From Loripinus fragilis (Eukaryota > Mollusca > Bivalvia > Lucinida > Lucinidae), in assembly GCA_964019695.1 (NCBI GenBank), contig OZ026531.1:3539201-3603200 (forward strand): a stretch of DNA of 64,000 bases, in the 5' to 3' direction. The notes below the pieces were generated by a model, which ran no database searches, was not told where the DNA came from, and was given only the letters and a program-made list of their open reading frames with translations. Of the stretch, positions 23,249-33,034 are shown in pieces (positions within the stretch are counted from its first letter, which is position 1; each line of letters starts with the position of its first letter). Position numbers and translations under genes: made by a program.

Positions 23249-23437
23249 CAGAAAAACCTGTCTTAAGCGGCCACTTAAAATAGACAAAACAAAGAGCTTA
23301 ATGAAAAGCAGTAGCTTAATGAAGGTCGAAAGTATTGCAGAATGTTCTGCAATAATTTTGACGTGCATTAAGCAATACTCAGTATTGAAAACCAATTTTT
23401 GTTCTTTTTGAGTGGCCATTTAAGACAGGTTTTACTT
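23249..23437. mobile_element. MITE-B copy (pogo-like ends)
   Basis: The ends are CAG.AAAACCTGTCTTAAG and its complement, with TA before the left end. The middle is 'tgcagaatgttctgcaataa'. CAGT-type ends with TA insertion suggest the pogo/Tigger side of Tc1/mariner. Confidence 0.7.
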
Positions 23438-23559
23438 TAATTTTAACCCATTTCAGCCTAATGAACTTTCCTATCTCTATAATTAGGACGAGTCTATTTC
23501 AAATTTTAGTGGTGTTTGGTTGTTTTTTTTTCTTTTTTATTCCAATTTCGATAGAATAT

Positions 23560-23645
23560 TCTGTAGGCTAACAGTGGAGATCCTCCTGAGATGCAACATT
23601 TTGCAGCACCTGATCTGGGTCTGCACTATTGGCCTATGTCGCACG
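23560..23645. repeat. GATCAG-related hairpin (partial, type C2)
   Basis: 'aacagtggagatcctcctga', 'tgcaacattttgcag', 'ctgatctgggtctgcact'. Confidence 0.6.
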
Positions 23646-24000
23646 AAAAGGATACTAGCACTTATAAAATGGCAGGCACTTCATGTTATTAAGCACTTGA
23701 AACAAAACAATTAACCCTTTTCATTCTGGATACCGTAAATTGGTACTTTGGAAAACCAGAAGGACACTGATGAAAAGTCACAAAAGGTGGCATTTCATCC
23801 GGGTCTGCAGTTAGCTACAATAAAAGCAATATTCAGGGACAAAAATACATTGTAATTGAGTAATTTTGACCTGTGACCTATTAAAACGCAAAATGGACTA
23901 TCTCATATTTATATGTGTTGGGAAAATCCAACAGAATGAAAAGGGTTCAGCCAGTTCTTGAGATTGTGTTACTTATTGCATATTATAAAATCTTTCTGAA
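23646..24000. other. Unassigned stretch with a weak C-type piece
   Basis: 'catttcatccgggtctgcag' near 23790 echoes the hairpin family; nothing else is supported. Confidence 0.35.
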
Positions 24001-24004
24001 CTCT

Positions 24005-24178
24005 TTTACCTCCTAGTGGTGTCTGCTGATAGTCTATGCAAACCGTTTGGATCCGTTGGGCCTGATCTTGATCCAATTTGTTTGACACTCAGATGGCATT
24101 CCCGAAAGAATTTTTCAAAATAGTTGATTTTGAAAAAATCAGCAAATGACAAAACAGGATTAAAAATTACCTAGACAA
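24005..24178. repeat. GATCAG hairpin (type C1)
   Basis: 'cctcctagtggtgtctgctgat', 'tttggatccgttgggcctgatcttgatccaa', 'aaaatcagcaaatgacaaaa'. Confidence 0.7.
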
Positions 24179-24598
24179 TTCTTTAATACATGCATGCACA
24201 GCTATATAGTGGGTATATGACATTTTGGCCTGCTCTCTCAGCCATGTCTCTACTCTGTGTATGTGAGCAGTGAAACGAAATCTGTATGTTTGCACAGTCT
24301 CATCAGAGCCTTCACTGCTTGCATATGTGATAAGTACCTGAATCTCGTGAACTCAAGATTCCCACAGAAATTCAAAAACACAAGTCCATGATTTCTCCAT
24401 GATTTTTTCATGATTTTACATGATCAAAAATGTACTTTCCATGACTGTTTTATGCATGGCCTCCAACCTCCCCTTTAAGCGGCATCTTCACCACACCGAA
24501 CATAAATGTGGAATGCAGCAACAGTTTTTATTTTTTTTAAAATAAGCATGCTTGTAGTCTATGCATGCATTTTGAAATAATTAAAAACTTGAAACCAA

Positions 24599-24659
24599 CA
24601 GTAGCCAGAAAACTAGCTGTCAGACACACGATTTCTGACAGCTAGTTTTCTGGCTACTG
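24599..24659. repeat. 25-bp-stem hairpin
   Basis: 24599-24623 ('agtagccagaaaactagctg', continuing tcaga) pairs with 24635-24659 across a loop of about 11 bases. It directly abuts an inverted copy of repeat family F (24660-24745). Confidence 0.75.
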
Positions 24660-24745
24660 GTGATTTCCCATTGGTATCCTGGGTCAGGTGTGGTGCTTGA
24701 TTGTATCTATTCCTGATCTTTGCCATCTTTCTCCATTTACTTAAT
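24660..24745 (-). repeat. Repeat family F fragment
   Basis: Reverse complement of 700-780 ('tggtatcctgggtcaggtgt', 'ttcctgatctttgcc'). Confidence 0.65.
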
Positions 24746-25780
24746 AGTCAAATTATTTCACAAAATTCCATGATACTTCTATGATCATTCAGGTTTTTTC
24801 CAATTCCATAATTTTTCCATGCATGGAACTTTTGTTCGTGATTTTCCAGGTTTTCCATGATTTCCTGAGCTTGTGGGAACCCTGTGGTTCCATTGTTCTT
24901 GTAATATGGCACTTTAAAGGTTAATTGTGTCTAAGCTGGCATAAAATCACTTGACAGGAATTCATTCAATTTGCTTTAAAAGTAGTGAGCAAAAACATTA
25001 TGAATTAGCAAGTACTTTTAGTAAAAATATGTGTTTCTTAGTAGGAAGAGGAATTACCAACTGCTTAAAAACAATGTGGTCCTGATCAGATGGCTTAATA
25101 AATAGCTAATTGATCTAGATATACATTGTTAGAAAATATATATAGACCAAACCATGAGATTTTGGTTTTATCGCATGTGCAAAATAACCTCCTTTAAATA
25201 CCCATGCTATTGTATTCAGCCTGGCTAGAGGCCTTAATTCTAATTTGAGTCTTCTTCAACTCCATTACACATATTTGCAGCTGTGATGCCTCTGGATAGA
25301 CTGCAAGAATGTGCAGATTTGTCCAAGCCTTCACTGCTTGTCAATACATTAAGTATCAAAATCTTGTGTGCCGTTGACTGGCCCATATCAAAGTTTGGCA
25401 GGACATCATTAATATGTGACACTATGCCCCTATGATATTTGCTGTTGGTGGAACAGAAAACACACAAAGTCTTATAATTGGTGGGTCTAACAAATATGAT
25501 ACAACCACGAAACAACCAATTACGCAGTATAGTACATGTAATAATATTCCAATGAAATGTCTCAAGATAAGCTGGTATGCACAAAATGTCTGGTGAACAC
25601 AAATTGTTATATCACAGATTCTTTATTGGTGGGAATTACATGTTTATGTGAAGTTGTACGGGACTAGCTTGACCCTTTAAGGACCAGTGGATTCTTCTGT
25701 ATCGTTTTAAACAATACACTTAAGACAGTCCATTGTATATATTGAGGGGTCACAGGTTATGAATTTCAAAATATATTGTA
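24746..25780. other. Unassigned stretch
   Basis: This includes the longest uninterrupted minus-strand frame outside LINEs and gasdermin (25240-25602, 120 codons). It has no domain, crosses the hairpin-family words 'gactgcaagaatgtgcagat' and 'gccttcactgcttg', and has no supporting splice context. I do not call it a gene. Confidence 0.4.
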
Positions 25781-26038
25781 TCTCTTTCTGTAGAGATCCA
25801 TTTTATCTTAGCAAAGAGTGCAGATCCTGATGAAATGCTGCATTTTGCAGCATTTCATCTGGGCCTTTACTGTTTGACAAAGTACCAGTCAGAATATACT
25901 TTATCTCTTTCCGCAAAGATCCATTTTATCTGCGCAAACAGTGCAGACGCTGATGAAATGCTGCATTATGCAGCATTTCATCTGGGTCTTCACTGTTTGA
26001 CAAAGTACCAGTTAAGGGGTTTCTGGTCTTTAAAGGGT
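25781..26038. repeat. Two tandem C2 hairpins
   Basis: Two units of about 110 bp, each 'atctctttc.g.agagatccattttatct', 'gcagac.ctgatgaaatgctg', its complement, and 'actgtttgacaaagtaccag'. They differ at only a few positions, so the duplication is recent. Confidence 0.8.
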
Positions 26039-26239
26039 TAACAAGTGTATACTAGAGCTAATGTGGCCTAAATTGGAAACAAATTAAATGTTAATTGGTC
26101 CTGTCAATATGGGGTTAGCAGGGCTTACCCTGGCTCACTTTTGTTGTAGCCAAAATTTTAGCCAAATCGTCAAAGTTGGAGCCAATTGAAATTGACTTTA
26201 GCCAAGGGTTAAGTTCGAAAGTATATTCAACAAGTTGTT

Positions 26240-26388
26240 CAACTCTTTGCCCACTAGAGGTGACTTTTGTTGTCTGCTGAAACCTTTGCAAACAGCTTGA
26301 ACCCAGATCAGGCCTGACAAAATGTCGGGCCTGATCTGGATCCAAACTGTTTGACACCCTGATGGCAGAATCCGAAGAGTTAAATATG
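26240..26388. repeat. GATCAG hairpin (type C1) inside MITE-E
   Basis: 'gcccactagaggtgactttt', 'tgaacccagatcaggcctga', 'tcgggcctgatctggatccaaac'. Confidence 0.7.
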
Positions 26389-26484
26389 GCACAATAATAA
26401 AGTGTGAAGGAATAATAAAAGCAATATTAGAAAATCCAAAAGCTGATCAAATGAAAAAAAGTCAATAAGCAATGCTTATTAGAT

Positions 26485-28254
26485 ACCCCCCGCACAGTAA
26501 GAGTCAGTGAAAAAACTTGGCAAGTTATAGTTCGAACAAGAAGACCTTAGTTTTGATAAGAAGATTTCAGTAGAATCTGTGCAAACAAAAATTATAAACT
26601 CCTTCATGCATATGTTCAATGTGTCTACATTGTATCCGCAAAGTATCAAATTGCTCCATCAAAAGCTGTAGTAGGAGTTGATTGTCTAAGTTTAACAAAA
26701 CTTATAAACTCCTTCATGCATATGTTCATTGTGTCTACATTGTATTGACAAAGTATCAAATTGCTTCATCAAAAGCTGTGGTAGGAGTTGATCGGCCCAT
26801 AAAGGCACTATCAATGCATATACAAAAGCCATATAAGGGAATAATTGTCTAAGTTCTCACAGCTGTCATTTTGTCAAAATTATTTTTTGTGAACCATACT
26901 CCTTCATGCATATGTTCAATGTGTCTGCATTGTATCGGCAAAGTATCAAATTGTTCCATCAAAAGCTGTAGTAGTAGTTGATCGGCCCATGAAGGCACCA
27001 TCTATGCATATACAAAAGCCTAATAAGGAAAAAATTGTCTAAGTTCTCACAGCTGTCATTTTGTCAAAAATTATTTTTTCTGAACAAAACTCCTTCATGC
27101 ATATGTTCAATGTGTTTAAATTGTATAGGCAAAGTCTCAAATTGTTCCATCGAAAGCTGTGGTAGGAGTTGATCGGCCCATGAAGGCACCATCTATGCAT
27201 ATACAAAAGCCTTATTAGGGAGAATTGTCTAAGTTCTCACAGCTGTCATTTTGTCAAAAAATATTTTTTCTAAACCAAACTCCTTCATGCATATGTTAAA
27301 TGTGTCTACATTGTATAGGCAAAGTATCAAATTGCTCCATAAAAAGCTGTGGTAGGAGTTGATCGGCCCATAAAGGCACTGTCTATGCATATACAAACGC
27401 CTTATTAGGGAGATTTGGCTAAGTTCTCACAGCTGTCGTTTTGTCAAAAAATATTTTTTCTAAACCAAACTCCTTCATGCATATGTTCAATGTGTCTACA
27501 TTGTATAGGAAAAGTATCAAATTGTTCCATCAAAAGCTGTGGTAGGAGTTGATTGGCCCTTATATGGCCTATAATAGCATAAGCACAAAGCACTATATCA
27601 AAAGCCATTTAGAACTACAAAGGGAAATTACTCTAATAGAATTGGCCCCTAGCCCTTACTTTTTTGTCTAAAGTATTTGTCTTGCATATATGAACATGTT
27701 TGCAAGGTTTGATGAAATTCCAGCAATGACTCTTCGAGTTATTAAGGAAACAAAGCGTTACAGACGGACGGACGCACGGACGCACAGACAACGTGAAAAC
27801 AGTATACCCCCTACAAACAAAGTTTGCGGGGGGTATCATGCATATGTTCAATGTGTCTACATGGTATAGGAAAAGTATCAAATTGTTCCATCAAAAGCTG
27901 TGGTAGGAGTTGATTGGCCCGTATATGGCCTATAATAGCATAAGCACAAAGCACTATATCAAAAGCCATTTAGAACTACGAAGGGAAATAACTCTAATAG
28001 AATTGGCCCCTAGCCCTTACTTTTTTGTCTAAAGTATTTGTCTTGCATATATTAACATGTTTGCAAGGTTTGATGAAAATCCAGCAATGACTCTTCGAGT
28101 TATTAAGGAAACAAAGCATTACAGACGGACGCACGCACGGATGGACGGACAACGTGAGTTATTAAGGAAACAAAGCGTTATGGACGGACGTATGGACGCA
28201 CGCACAGACGGACGGACAACGTGAAAACAGTATACCCCCTACAAACAAAGTTTG

Positions 28255-28286
<32 letters not shown>

Positions 28287-28290
28287 ATAA
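26485..28290 (+). mobile_element. Pearl/Helentron-like element P2 with a satellite-like core
   Basis: The left end GATACCCCCCGC faces right-end GCGGGGGGTAT. The core is about six units of roughly 190 bp from 26590 to 27560 ('ctccttcatgcatatgttca', 'gtaggagttgatcggcccat', 'agttctcacagctgtcattttgtc'). Then come two copies of a roughly 360-bp tail (27540-27836 and 27838-28260), each with 'gacggacggacgcacgg' microsatellite and 'gtgaaaacagtataccccct' plus hairpin. A G run of about 29 bases closes the second copy. It has no coding capacity. Confidence 0.7.
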
Positions 28291-28599
28291 ATACACTTTA
28301 TATAATCATGTAATTAATTTTTCAACCACCTAGAGTTTACTTTTAGCCAATGACTTATTATTGTAGCCACTCTTCATTTTTTGTAGCAAATGGCTAATGG
28401 CAGAGTGAGCCCTGGGTTAGAGTTCCAAATATCATATCAATTTATAAACAATGATCAGATCAACTCAATCAATCTGAATGCCAAACAACATGTAACAAAC
28501 TTGCTCCATTGCTTAGATAAGGCCACCAGATTTGAATATGCAATTGAAAATTATCAATTTTATTTCTCAACCCCAACAGATTTGTTTATTTGCTTCATT

Positions 28600-28778
28600 G
28601 GATTCTTTAGGTCCAGTCAAAAAAAATTCAGTCAGGATGGGTATTCCTGGGTTAAACAAGTATTAAGCAGAGGATAAAGTGTCTTGCTCAAGGACACAAC
28701 ACAGTGTCTCCATTTAGGCTTCAACCCACAACCCCTCTATCTGGAGTCAAGCACTCTACCACTGAGACACCACTCTCC
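28600..28778 (-). mobile_element. SINE-1 copy
   Basis: Read on the minus strand, the head has 'gtgtctcagtggtagagtgc' (A box) and 'ggttgtgggttgaagcc' (B-box place). The body has 'tgtccttgagcaagacac' and 'cttaatacttgtttaaccca', and the tail is 'aataaacaa'. tRNA-derived. Confidence 0.8.
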
Positions 28779-28784
28779 TCTCAA

Positions 28785-28975
28785 ACAAAACATATGTTGT
28801 GGGCACTTATAAGAACGATCCCAATGAGACTCCCATAGATCCAGTTAAGCAAAATCTTTGAGTGAAAATCATTTTTACCCATGTTTTGGATGCTCCAAAG
28901 AATCACCTCAATGAGATGGTTCTTTTGAGAAACCACACCATATAACTGGTTGAGAAATGAGAAAATCAATTTCCA
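28785..28975. mobile_element. MITE-A copy (rearranged)
   Basis: 'tctcaaacaaaacatatgttgtgggcac' opens it and 'gagatggttcttttgag' closes it. The centre differs from the consensus and contains part of a second unit in reverse. Confidence 0.65.
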
Positions 28976-29384
28976 ATTACCTACTTTTATCTGGTGGTCT
29001 GTCCTCCACTCTTCTCAGGGCATTTTCTGCCCTTCTCTAGGGGCCGAATTTCGGCCCCATTTCCAAACAAAATAGCAATCTTTTTTCCCAATACCATGTT
29101 TAGAGATCACTACTACTTATGAGAAACAATGACCCATATCAGAATGAAACTTAAACACTTAAGTGCTTAAGTGGTATGGTTGGCATTATACAATCTAAAT
29201 AACTTGATTTTGAGGATATATTTTGCTACCCTTGTTATGTTCCATGTCGTTAATTTCTCCCAATTTTGCAGTTAAGTTGATCATTTTTTCCCAATTTTGG
29301 CCAGGGTCCTTTTCCCAAAATTGCTGGAAAAAGCCTTGCTTCTCCACCCTTCTCCATTTGAGAAGGTGTGATACTAACCTTTGT
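28976..29384. other. Unassigned stretch
   Basis: Two 'cccaattttg' words (29258, 29292) in a low-complexity setting; nothing supported. Confidence 0.35.
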
Positions 29385-29690
29385 TTATTCGTTTGGTTTG
29401 ATGCTTTACATCCCAGTCATCATCTATGGTCATGTCGGGATGGTCATTTCATCTAACACCACCTTTTCCTGGGCAAGCTGGACTAAGCGGTTAACCAGTA
29501 CTTCGTGAAAATACTTTCGCTTGTAACTGACAACAACCCCTTCTTGAATCAGCAGGAGGAGAATGACAATTGAATTGATTTCATAAATCCATCTCCACAA
29601 AAGTATGAGACCGGGTCAGGATCAAACTCTTGACCCCTGGATCTGCAGTTAGACTTGTTACCAACTGGGCTATGTGACTGAGATACTAAT
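29385..29690 (-). mobile_element. SINE-2 copy
   Basis: On the plus strand it runs from the 'gtttattcgtttggtttgat' tail to 'gttaccaactgggctatgtgac' (A box, inverted). The B box is 'ggatcaaactcttgacccc' inverted. Near full length. Confidence 0.8.
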
Positions 29691-29694
29691 CTGA

Positions 29695-30050
29695 TTTTCT
29701 TATTTCTCAAATGAAACATTTATTATGAATACAGTAAAACCTGTCTTAAGCAGCCACCCAAAAAGAAGACCAAAAAATGGTTTTCAAGACCGATTATTGC
29801 TTAATGCAGGTCAAAAATATTGCAGAATGCTCCAAGAAAGCATTCTGGAATACTTTTGACCTTCATTAAGCTTAAAGACCTTTGTTTTGTCTTATTTTTG
29901 AGTGGCTGCTTAACTAGTAAGTGAGTATGATCAGGTTTAACTGTACTCAAAAGAACATTCTCCTTGAGATGGTTCTTTTGAGCGCTCTAAAACTTATGCT
30001 TAGACTGGGGTATAAGAAAATAATTGGCATTTGACGTTCAAAATATAGGC
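29695..30050. mobile_element. MITE-A copy interrupted by MITE-B
   Basis: 'ttcttatttctcaaatgaaaca' left of 29731 and 'ctcaaaagaacattctccttgagatggttcttttgag' right of 29944 are the two halves of MITE-A. Confidence 0.7.
29732..29943. mobile_element. MITE-B copy nested in MITE-A
   Basis: CAGTAAAACCTGTCTTAAGC at the left and '..aggtttaactg' at the right, flanked by TA (29730-29731 and 29944-29945). Inner palindrome 'gcagaatgctccaagaaagcattctg'. Confidence 0.75.
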
Positions 30051-30117
30051 TTATCTGGTACTATGGACCAGTTCCAAGAAACAGACTTGATGGAGTTGAT
30101 CTGTCATACAATATTAT

Positions 30118-30293
30118 ACAGTTATTTCATGCCTATTTGGTTAATAGTCAAATCTATGCCCCGAGGTGCTGTGGAAAGCTTAATGCACTATTGCCTGAGG
30201 CTGTAAGGCCGAGGTCAATAGTGCATTGAGCTGTCCATGGTACAGCGGGGCATGGTTTTGTCTATTCTACCACACAGGCATGAAATAACTGTT
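30118..30293. repeat. 176-bp foldback
   Basis: Arms 'cagttatttcatgcctattt', 'aatctatgccccg' and 'cttaatgcactattg' face their complements ('caatagtgcattgag', 'cggggcatggttt', 'aggcatgaaataactg') around a short loop near 30205. Probably a MITE. Confidence 0.75.
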
Positions 30294-30469
30294 TTATTAC
30301 CCAACCAAACCTGGAAAAGACAATGATTTGCTAGCAATAACAGTGAATTACTATCTTGTATGCATCCTTGGCAAGCTTGTGACATTCTACATCACTCTCG
30401 TGAGATTTGATGTCATCAGCCATGGTATAGTCAATACTATACCACCCTGATTTCCCATTATGTTTACAT

Positions 30470-30525
30470 GGGTGACGTCACCAGCATGGTATAGTCAAAA
30501 CTATTGGCCAGCTGGTGACGTCATA
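30470..30525. promoter_or_regulatory. Two CRE-like palindromes
   Basis: TGACGTCA occurs twice (about 30473 and 30512), each next to a 'catggtatagtcaa.actat' word. No gene start is recognised nearby, so a regulatory role is uncertain. Confidence 0.3.
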
Positions 30526-30835
30526 TTAGTAGTGTTACGTGCATATTGCTCTGCCATGTGCCAAGTGAGTTCTAGTTTGTGCAGGTAGCAAAAACTATCC
30601 CATTGTCATGTATATAGGGGGTTGGGTAATAAAAGCTTATATACTTATTACAACATGAGACAGAAAAAATACGATAACATAATATAGCACTTTTTAAATA
30701 TTGAAGGCATTATTAAATAGCCAATGACACAAAAAGCTTTCTTGGGGACATGTACAAAACTTCATAATTTTGCAATGACAATAAATAAATCGCCGTATAA
30801 AACATGAGCCGTACCATCAGAAAAAAAATGTATTT
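30526..30835. other. Unassigned stretch
   Basis: No supported feature. Confidence 0.35.
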
Positions 30836-30839
30836 TAAC

Positions 30840-31105
30840 CTTTATGGACAAATGGATTCTTCCTTCTCGTTTGATACAATAGACTTGGTATGGACTATAG
30901 TATATACTGAGGGGTCACTGCAGGTTATATTTTTTTAAAATAATAATTGCATTTCTTTGGTTGAAGATTATTTTTGCTTGAGTAAATAGTGTAGACCCTG
31001 AAATAATGCCTTATAGTGTGGTATTTAACCTGGGTCTTCACTGTTTTCCAAAGTACATTTGTACTCTTTCAGGGGTTTTCCCATATAAAAAGAATTAATC
31101 TCCCA
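30840..31105. repeat. GATCAG-related element (type C2)
   Basis: 'aacctttatggacaaatgga' opens it; 'agtgtagaccctgaaataat' and 'aacctgggtcttcactgttt' pair across a decayed middle. Confidence 0.65.
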
Positions 31106-31182
31106 GTTACGAATTTATAATTATATTACCCCTTTCAATAATGGAAAGTAAGAAAGAGGGCAAAGATCAGGAATCGATAACT

Positions 31183-31290
31183 CCAAAAGGCAAACAATGT
31201 AGACTTAGATGAAATGCTGCAGAAATCAGCATTTCATTTGGGTCTGTACTGTTTGTAAAGAGCACAAAAATCTTCAGGGACTAAAGTACA
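31183..31290. repeat. GATCAG-related hairpin (type C2)
   Basis: 'tagatgaaatgctgcagaaatcagcatttcatttgggtctgtactgttt'. Confidence 0.7.
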
Positions 31291-31389
31291 TATTAGAGCT
31301 TTAATGGCCACAATAAAATGCATATGAAAATGTTGTCTGCTTAAGGTGTCTGCCGCATATATTTGCTAATATTATTGACTTTTGTGATC

Positions 31390-31465
31390 ATATGGCCAAA
31401 CAGTGTAGACACAGATCATCCCGCTCCCACAAGAGAAGTCTCATCTGTGTCTACACTTGTTAACC
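31390..31465. repeat. GATCAG-related hairpin (type C3)
   Basis: 'aacagtgtagacacagatca' pairs with 'catctgtgtctacacttgtt' around 'cccgctcccacaaga'. Confidence 0.7.
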
Positions 31466-31555
31466 AAAAGGTTTCCAAAACATTTCAAAAGATGAAAAAA
31501 AGCACTTTACTTTTGTTGTGATTGGTGCTTTAATGAGGGTCTCAATGGGGTACTT

Positions 31556-32025
31556 CTGAAACTGCTAATCAGTCAAATTTGGGCCCAAAATCATTAATCA
31601 GTAAAATTAAGACCCAAAACTTGCTAATCTGTAAAATTTAGGCCCAAAAATTACTAATCACTAAAATTTTGGCCCAAAAATCAGTAATCAGTAAAATTTT
31701 GGTCCAAAAATCAGTAATCGATCAAATTAAGCCCCAATAATTGATAATTAATCAGTAAAGGTTAACTGTAAAAATTAAGTGGAATAACTATTTTCCATCG
31801 AATTCTCTAACTGTTAAAATGTGTCATTCCGCTATTCAGTAATTTTTTGCCCAAAAATCCCTATTCATTATATTTTAGGCAGAATTTCGCTTATCACTAG
31901 CACCCCGCCTCCGCTATTTGGTAAAATTTACCCTAAAAATTCACTTATCATTAAATTTTAAGGCCAAAATTTGCTAATTGTTAAATTTTAGGGCCATAAT
32001 TTGCTAATCAGTTAACCCCATTTAC
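31556..32025. repeat. Short tandem array, about 32-bp units
   Basis: Degenerate units of 'ctaatcagtaaaatttaggcccaaaaatt'. About a dozen are recognisable, strongest at 31562-31740 and again at 31920-32015. Confidence 0.75.
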
Positions 32026-32144
32026 CTCAGCTTTAATATTAAATTTCAAAAATTCTAAGCTGTGATCCCCTATTATGTACAATGAACCCTCCCAGTCTCA
32101 TTGTATGAAACTAGATGGAAGAATAAATTAATTCACAAGCATAA

Positions 32145-32540
32145 ACCCTTCACCTACTCTAGTGTTGTCTGCTGATACTATTTGCAAACAGCTTAGACTC
32201 AGATCAGGCCCAACAAAATGTTGGGCCTGATCTGGGTCCAAAACGTTTGCCTCTCTGATGGTATTCCAGTATTCAATCTAAAAGCTGGGCCATAGGGCCA
32301 TTAGTCTACATTTTAATAAAACGAACCCCTGCAAAAGCTAGATTGAGCAATCTTTAACATTATGTGAATAGGGAAATAATGAACAGTCTTTTATTTTCGT
32401 CTGAAATCAAATGTAAATGGCCCCCTTCAAAAATTCCAAGATTGAACAATGTATTCCTGAAATCATTTTTCAGTAAAGTTTTGAAAAAAACAACAGCCGA
32501 TGAAAAAGCACATAAAATTTCCCAGTAGGCATAGAGTTAT
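32145..32540. repeat. GATCAG element (type C1), long form with internal insertion
   Basis: 'cctactctagtgttgtctgctgat', 'gactcagatcaggcccaaca' and complement are followed by about 150 unrelated bases (about 32275-32455). It then resumes with 'caacagccgatgaaaaagca' and 'cccagtaggcatagagtta'. Confidence 0.65.
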
Positions 32541-32543
32541 GCT

Positions 32544-32755
32544 AGCCCTTAAAGTGCCACCTATAATTTACAGCAGACAACAAATAAAAATTTTGCCGCT
32601 TTTTCAAAAATAACAAATAAGGCATAATATTTCATGAGAATTATCTGCTGGCAGACGATTCTCATGTAATATCATACTTTATTTGTGTCGAAAATTGGGA
32701 AAGATGTCTCAAATTTTGTTGTCTGCTGCAGTTGTGATTGGTGCTTTAAGGGCTA
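32544..32755. mobile_element. MITE-L-like copy with TTAAAG ends
   Basis: The ends 'gctagcccttaaagtgccac' and 'ggtgctttaagggctaac' are inverted. The inner 'cagcagacaaca' and 'gttgtctgctgc' are also inverted, and the centre is 'gagaattatctgctggcagacgattctc'. Confidence 0.7.
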
Positions 32756-32814
32756 ACATGGCTTTTCAACATCATCTAAAGCAGCTTAATGAAATGACAA
32801 GAAAGTTTCTTGTG

Positions 32815-33022
32815 TAACTTTTTGCCCCCTGGGTAATTTTAATGCTTTTTTCTCATCAGTTTATTTTTTTCAAAATTATATTTTTCGAAAAATTCATTCA
32901 GGAATGCCTTTGGAGTGTCAAACAGTATGGATCCAGATCAGGCTCGACATTTTGTGGAATCTGATCTTGATCCAAACTTTTTGCAAAGGTTAACAGCAGA
33001 CGACACTAGGAGACAAAGAGTA
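32815..33022. repeat. GATCAG hairpin (type C1), inverted orientation
   Basis: 'atggatccagatcaggctcg' and 'aatctgatcttgatccaaac', then 'aacagcagacgacactagga'. Confidence 0.7.
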
Positions 33023-33034
33023 ACAACAATACTA

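Larger units (their letters stand above)
26112..28420. mobile_element. MITE-E copy 2, carrying a C1 hairpin and a pearl-like insertion
   Basis: The ends are 'cagggcttaccctggctcac' and 'gtgagccctgg', with inner 'tagccaa' words on both sides. Compared with MITE-E at 41967-42453 it is interrupted between 'aaagctgatcaaa' and 'tacacttta' by the element at 26485-28290. Both copies hold a C1 hairpin at the same internal place, so that hairpin was part of the family before it spread. Confidence 0.65.

Noticed and set aside
25240..25602. 120-codon minus-strand open frame
   Set aside because: No domain, crosses hairpin-family words, no splice or codon evidence; length alone is not enough in A+T-rich DNA with many repeats.
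26590..27560. CRISPR-like regular repeats
   Set aside because: Units are about 190 bp, directly joined and in a eukaryotic element; no spacers or cas genes.
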